Assembly: GCA_947372425.1 (NCBI GenBank)
Contig: CANBTQ010000002.1
Span: 1 to 44,196, forward strand
DNA from: Comamonadaceae bacterium
GTDB taxonomy: Bacteria; Pseudomonadota; Gammaproteobacteria; Burkholderiales; Burkholderiaceae_C
Reading direction: 5' to 3'
Length of the DNA stretch: 44,196 bases
Made by a program: the position numbers and the translations under genes. Of the stretch, positions 40,086-44,196 are shown piece after piece. The notes below the pieces were generated by a model. It did no database searches. It saw nothing but the letters and a program-made list of their open reading frames with translations, and was not told where the DNA came from. Numbering within the stretch: the first letter of the stretch is position 1; the number at the start of each line of letters is the position of its first letter.

Positions 40086-41288
40086 ATGAATACTTCCTCC
40101 GCCATGAATATCCCTGCCCACCACGGCTACCTGCGCGCTGCTGCCTGTCAGCTCGCCGACCTGGACCGTCTGGTGCAGACCGCGACCCGCGCGCAGGACT
40201 GCCCGCAGGCCACGGCCATTCTCCAGGGCGTGCCGGTCTACGACGGCAAGGCCCTGCGTGCGGCCCAGGCCGCGTCTGCTGATCCGCACAGCTGGCGCAA
40301 TCAACTGATGGCTGAGTGGGCGCAGGTCTGGCGCAGCGGCCCCGGCGTGCTGGTGGTGCAGGGCCTGGTCCCGGATGCCACCGTGGTGGACGCCACCTCG
40401 GACGAGTTCCGCGCACTGATTGCCGAGTCACACGCCGCCGGTTACGGGGGCGACCACTTCGCCAAGCCGGGTGCCAATGACCGGGTCTGGAACGCGCTGG
40501 AAAAGCTCTGCCTGCGCGCGCCGGATGTGTTTGCCGCCTACTACGGCAACGCCATGCTGGCCACCGTTTGCGAAGCCTGGCTGGGCCCGGCCTACCAGAT
40601 CACCTCGCAGATCAACAGCGTGAATCCCGGTGGCGCGGCGCAAACCGCACACCGTGATTACCACCTGGGCTTTTTCACTGCTGCCGGGGCCGAGCGCTTT
40701 CCGGCCCATGTGCACCAACTCTCGCCCCTGCTCACGCTGCAGGGCGCCGTGGCCCATGTGGACATGCCGCTGGAAAGCGGCCCCACGCTGTACCTGCCGC
40801 ATTCGCAGAAGTATGAAGCGGGCTATCTGGTGGCCGGCATGCCGCAGTTCCAGCAATACTTTGACCAGCACCATGTGCAACTGCCCTTGAAGAAGGGTGA
40901 TGGCATCTTTTTCAACCCGGCGCTGCTGCATGCCGCCGGCCACAACCGCTCCACCGACATCCGCCGCATGGCCAATCTGCTGCAGGTGTCCTCGGCCTTC
41001 GGCCGCTGCATGGAGACGGTGGACCGGGTACGCATGGCGCAGGCCTTGTACCCCAGCCTGCTGCAGGCACACAGCAGCAGCGCTTGGTCTGCAGACGATC
41101 TGCATGCCGCCGTGGCAGCCAGTGCCGAGGGCTATGCCTTCCCCACCAATCTGGACCGCGATCCGCCCCTGGGCGGCCTGGCGCCGCAAAGCCAGCAGGA
41201 CCTGATGCGCAGCGCGCTGGCGCTTGGGCACACGCCCGAACAGTTCAACACCACCTTGCAGGCCCAGGCGCAAACACGCCTGAGCTGA
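40086..41288 (+). CDS. Phytanoyl-CoA dioxygenase (PhyH) family Fe(II)/2OG oxygenase
   Basis: HRDYHLGFF (HxD) and HAAGHNRSTDIRRMANLLQVS distal His/Arg. Confidence 0.85.
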   Translation: MNTSSAMNIPAHHGYLRAAACQLADLDRLVQTATRAQDCPQATAILQGVPVYDGKALRAAQAASADPHSWRNQLMAEWAQVWRSGPGVLVVQGLVPDATVVDATSDEFRALIAESHAAGYGGDHFAKPGANDRVWNALEKLCLRAPDVFAAYYGNAMLATVCEAWLGPAYQITSQINSVNPGGAAQTAHRDYHLGFFTAAGAERFPAHVHQLSPLLTLQGAVAHVDMPLESGPTLYLPHSQKYEAGYLVAGMPQFQQYFDQHHVQLPLKKGDGIFFNPALLHAAGHNRSTDIRRMANLLQVSSAFGRCMETVDRVRMAQALYPSLLQAHSSSAWSADDLHAAVAASAEGYAFPTNLDRDPPLGGLAPQSQQDLMRSALALGHTPEQFNTTLQAQAQTRLS

Positions 41289-41315
41289 TGGCCCCTTCCA
41301 AAACAGGAGACACAC

Positions 41316-42155
41316 ATGACCCATTCAAGCGCTTCAAACACCCACGTCCTCGCCACACTGCACGGCCAGGTCGCCATCGTCACCGGCGGCACCCAAGGCC
41401 TGGGCGCGGCGATTGCCGCCACCCTGGCTGAACGCGGCGCCAAAGGCGTGGTGATCTGCGGCCGCAACGCAACCAAGGGCGCGGCCCAGGTGGAGACGCT
41501 GCGCGCACTGGGCACCCAGGCCCTCTACGTGCAGGCCGATCTGGGCCAGGTGCAAGACTGCCGCCAGGTGGTGCAACAGGCCGACGCCAGGTTTGGCCGC
41601 GTGGACGTGTTGGTCAACGCCGCCGCGATCACCGACCGCGGCACGATTCTGGATACCGAGCCGGAACTGTTTGATCGCATGTTCGCAGTCAATGTGCGCG
41701 CACCCTTTTACCTGATGCAAGAGGCCATCAAGGTGATGCGTCGTGAAGCCATCCAGGGCAGCATCGTCAACATCGGCTCCATGTCGGCCATGGCCGGACA
41801 GCCGTTCATTGCCGCCTATTGCGCTTCCAAGGGCGCGCTTGCCACGCTCACGCGCAACACCGCCTATGCGCTGCTGCGCAACCGCATCCGCGTCAATGGC
41901 CTGAACATCGGTTGGATGGCCAGCGAGGGCGAAGACCGCATCCAGCGCGAGTTCCACCACGCCGATGCCGACTGGCTGGAACAGGCCGCCGCTTCCCAGC
42001 CCAACGGCCGCCTGGTGGACCCGCTGGAGGTGGCGCGCGCCGTGGCCTTTCTGTGCAGTGCCGAGTCCGGCCTGATGACCGGCTCGGTGATCGAGTACGA
42101 CCAGTCGGTGTGGGGTGGCTACGACGGCTCGCCCCATCCGGTCGCTGCTTTGTAG
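41316..42155 (+). CDS. SDR family oxidoreductase
   Basis: GQVAIVTGGTQGLGAAIA, NAAAITDRG, SIVNIGSMSAMAGQPFIAAYCASKGAL. Confidence 0.93.
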   Translation: MTHSSASNTHVLATLHGQVAIVTGGTQGLGAAIAATLAERGAKGVVICGRNATKGAAQVETLRALGTQALYVQADLGQVQDCRQVVQQADARFGRVDVLVNAAAITDRGTILDTEPELFDRMFAVNVRAPFYLMQEAIKVMRREAIQGSIVNIGSMSAMAGQPFIAAYCASKGALATLTRNTAYALLRNRIRVNGLNIGWMASEGEDRIQREFHHADADWLEQAAASQPNGRLVDPLEVARAVAFLCSAESGLMTGSVIEYDQSVWGGYDGSPHPVAAL

Positions 42156-42312
42156 TGCGGCAATAAGGGCTGGCAGGAGCCGGCCCGTGGGTGATCGGGG
42201 CGATGCCGCCTGCGCTGCGGCATTGATCAACATTCGATCAAGACAGTGGATGTGCGAATCAGCAGACTTCGGTGACCGCCCCGTGCTGTTTGCTGAACCA
42301 AAGTCTGCGCCT

Positions 42313-42879
42313 GTGAACTCCCTTGCCATTGCCTCTGTCTGCCTGCTGGGCCTTGCTCTGGGCTTGCGCGTGGTCCAGCGCCGCAACGCATGGCGCGAAG
42401 CCGATGTGCAGTGGCCGTTCTACCTCAGAAAGCCACTGGTCAGTCCCAGGCAGTTGCTCTACCAGCGCTTGGTGAGCGCCTTGCCCGGACACCTGGTTCT
42501 GTCGGATGTAGCGCTTTGCAGCGTGCTGGCAGTCAAGCGGGGTTCCGACCCGGGCAACTGGACCCGGCGCATTCGCCACCTGCGCTATGACTTTGTGGTC
42601 TGCACGCACGATGCGACCGTATTGGCCGCCATCGAACTCGACGACAGCGCGCGCAACGCGCGTGACGCGGCAAACGTGGGCCCCATCAAGAAGCAGATCA
42701 GCACACAAGCCGGCCTGCGTCTGTTGCACTGGAAGGCCAATGCCTTGCCAGACCAGGCGCAGATACAGGCGGTATTCGGCGTGCCCTTGACGCTTTTCTT
42801 CGAGGACGTGGCATCCAGCGCAAACCAGTCCTGGTGGCCCTCCCTTTCAAGCGCCAGACGCCGGCCACCCATTTTCTGA
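42313..42879 (+). CDS. DUF2726 domain-containing protein (start uncertain)
   Basis: N-terminal TM; LVSPRQLLYQRLVSALPGHLVLSDVALCSVL...RHLRYDFVVCTHDATVLAAIELDD...KKQISTQAGLRLLHW. Confidence 0.78.
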   Translation: MNSLAIASVCLLGLALGLRVVQRRNAWREADVQWPFYLRKPLVSPRQLLYQRLVSALPGHLVLSDVALCSVLAVKRGSDPGNWTRRIRHLRYDFVVCTHDATVLAAIELDDSARNARDAANVGPIKKQISTQAGLRLLHWKANALPDQAQIQAVFGVPLTLFFEDVASSANQSWWPSLSSARRRPPIF

Positions 42880-43057
42880 ATCCGGCTGGGCGTACCTGCG
42901 CCGCCTTGTTGCACAAGCTGATCAGGCTTTGATCAGCAGCCTGGAAATACCACCCGCGTTCCATCAAGACTTGGCTGCCGCCTGGCGGCAGACTCCGGCA
43001 TGCCTTGGCGCCACCGCAGGCGAAAGCGCATATCCCCCAATCCCTCCGGAGCACTCC

Positions 43058-43471
43058 ATGGACAGCAACGACAAAGTACAAGAAATCATTCGCGGCTATT
43101 ACGCCGTCTTCGACGCCCAAACCGGCAACCCCGCCACACTGGACGCCGTTCTGGCCCCTGGCTGGAAGAACTACGCCAGCGACACGGTCTATGCCGAAAG
43201 GCCTGCCTTCATGGGTCTGCTGAGCGGCATACAGCAGGCGGTGCCCGATCTGCGTTGGCGCATCTGCGAAGTACTGGTGGTCGGCGACCGTGTGGTCGTG
43301 CGCGGCGAAGGCAGCGGCACGCCGGCGGGAGCATTCTTTGGTGTGCCGCACACGGGCAAGGCGTTCAGCCTGATGAGCATCGACATCCATACGGTCCGTG
43401 ACGGCCGCATCCAGACCACCTACCACCTGGAAGACTGGGCCGGTGCCTTGCGGCAACTGAGCGGGCAGTGA
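43058..43471 (+). CDS. SnoaL-like/NTF2-fold ester cyclase family protein
   Basis: IIRGYYAVFDAQTGNPATLDAVLAPGWKNYAS...GLLSGIQQAVPDLRWRICEVLVVGDRVVVRGEGSGT. Confidence 0.85.
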   Translation: MDSNDKVQEIIRGYYAVFDAQTGNPATLDAVLAPGWKNYASDTVYAERPAFMGLLSGIQQAVPDLRWRICEVLVVGDRVVVRGEGSGTPAGAFFGVPHTGKAFSLMSIDIHTVRDGRIQTTYHLEDWAGALRQLSGQ

Positions 43472-43500
43472 AAGAGCAAGCGCCGCCCGCGGTGAAGGCC

Positions 43501-43923
43501 TCAGGCGGGCGCCAGTACTGCCATGGTGATGCGTGACACGCAGGTCATCCGGCCGGCGTCGTCACGCATATCGATTTGCCAGACCTGGGTGCTGCGTCCG
43601 ATATGCACTGCCCGTGCCGTGCCGGTGACCCAACCGTCTTTCACGCCGCGCAAGTGGTTGGCGTTGATGTCCAGGCCCACCGCCTGCTGGCCCGGCGCAC
43701 AGCTATAGAAGGCGCCGCAGGAGCCCAGGGTTTCTGCCAGCGTGACCGATACGCCGCCGTGCAGCAGGCCAAAGGGCTGGCGCGTGCGTTCGGTGACCGG
43801 CACACGCGCTACAAGGTAGTCGTCCCCCACTTCCACGAATTCAATGCCCAGGTGCGAGACCGCCGTGTTTTCAGAGCCCCGGTTAAGAATGTCTACCGAA
43901 ACGGGCTGTTGCCAGATGCGCAT
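43501..43923 (-). CDS. PaaI-family hotdog-fold thioesterase
   Basis: RQPFGLLHGGVSVTLAETLGSCGAFYSCAPGQQAVGLDINANHLRGVKDGWVTGTARAVHIGRSTQVWQIDM; start chosen at MRIWQQ. Confidence 0.92.
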   Translation of the reverse strand: MRIWQQPVSVDILNRGSENTAVSHLGIEFVEVGDDYLVARVPVTERTRQPFGLLHGGVSVTLAETLGSCGAFYSCAPGQQAVGLDINANHLRGVKDGWVTGTARAVHIGRSTQVWQIDMRDDAGRMTCVSRITMAVLAPA

Positions 43924-44114
43924 GGTTTTCTGAGTAGCTAATCGAAGCCTGCACTGTAACGGCAGCAGGGACCGTCCCTGCGCCTGACGCATCACGCACC
44001 GCCAGCAATATGCAGCGCAATGCGCGGTTTTCTGACGCACGTCACCCCGGGGCAAAAAGCCGGGCAGTACAAACCCCAGTGGCGCCACTGGCATGAAACT
44101 CGCTAGTATCGCCA

Positions 44115-44142
44115 CATAAGTTAACCAATTGGTCAACTTATG
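44115..44142. promoter_or_regulatory. 28-bp near-perfect palindrome, candidate operator
   Basis: CATAAGTTAACCAATTGGTCAACTTATG, one mismatched pair, just upstream of a possible truncated gene beginning ATGACTAAAACC at 44177. Confidence 0.65.
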
Positions 44143-44196
44143 CTTTCTGACCCCAAAGTAGTGCAGCCCTGCGCCAATGACTAAAACCGAATCGAA

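Overview
High-GC chromosomal window that looks like a betaproteobacterium, probably Comamonadaceae (inferred from gene content, not verified). About 40 coding genes are supportable. From left to right: (i) the 3' end of a LysR-type regulator, then a non-phosphorylating pentose oxidation cluster (SDR xylose/arabinose dehydrogenase, IlvD/Edd arabonate dehydratase, semialdehyde dehydrogenase, DHDPS-family ketodeoxyarabonate dehydratase, Gfo/Idh oxidoreductase); (ii) a stand-alone infA and small housekeeping genes; (iii) a REC-HD-GYP regulator, minCDE, a GGDEF diguanylate cyclase, nnrU, rdgC, pirin, and a copper module (copZ / copA / hemerythrin); (iv) a GMC oxidoreductase with a TAT small subunit; (v) mnmG-rsmG-lysE-parA-hydrolase-parB; (vi) a membrane methyltransferase, a second HD-GYP protein with a degenerate motif, a FAD oxidase and a PduO adenosyltransferase; (vii) a LacI / PhyH / SDR module. 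The strongest unlisted signal is the ~525-bp gap between minC and the diguanylate cyclase (13530-14054). It carries an AT-rich stretch, a TAG-trinucleotide (DnaA-trio-like) tract, several DnaA boxes and a perfect 12-bp inverted repeat built on DnaA boxes. It therefore looks like a replication origin that is not beside dnaA. Three parS-like sites lie ~17 kb away inside and next to mnmG/rsmG, with parA/parB following, which supports an origin-proximal location. No rRNA, tRNA, CRISPR array, prophage or IS element was recognised. All motif calls were made by eye.
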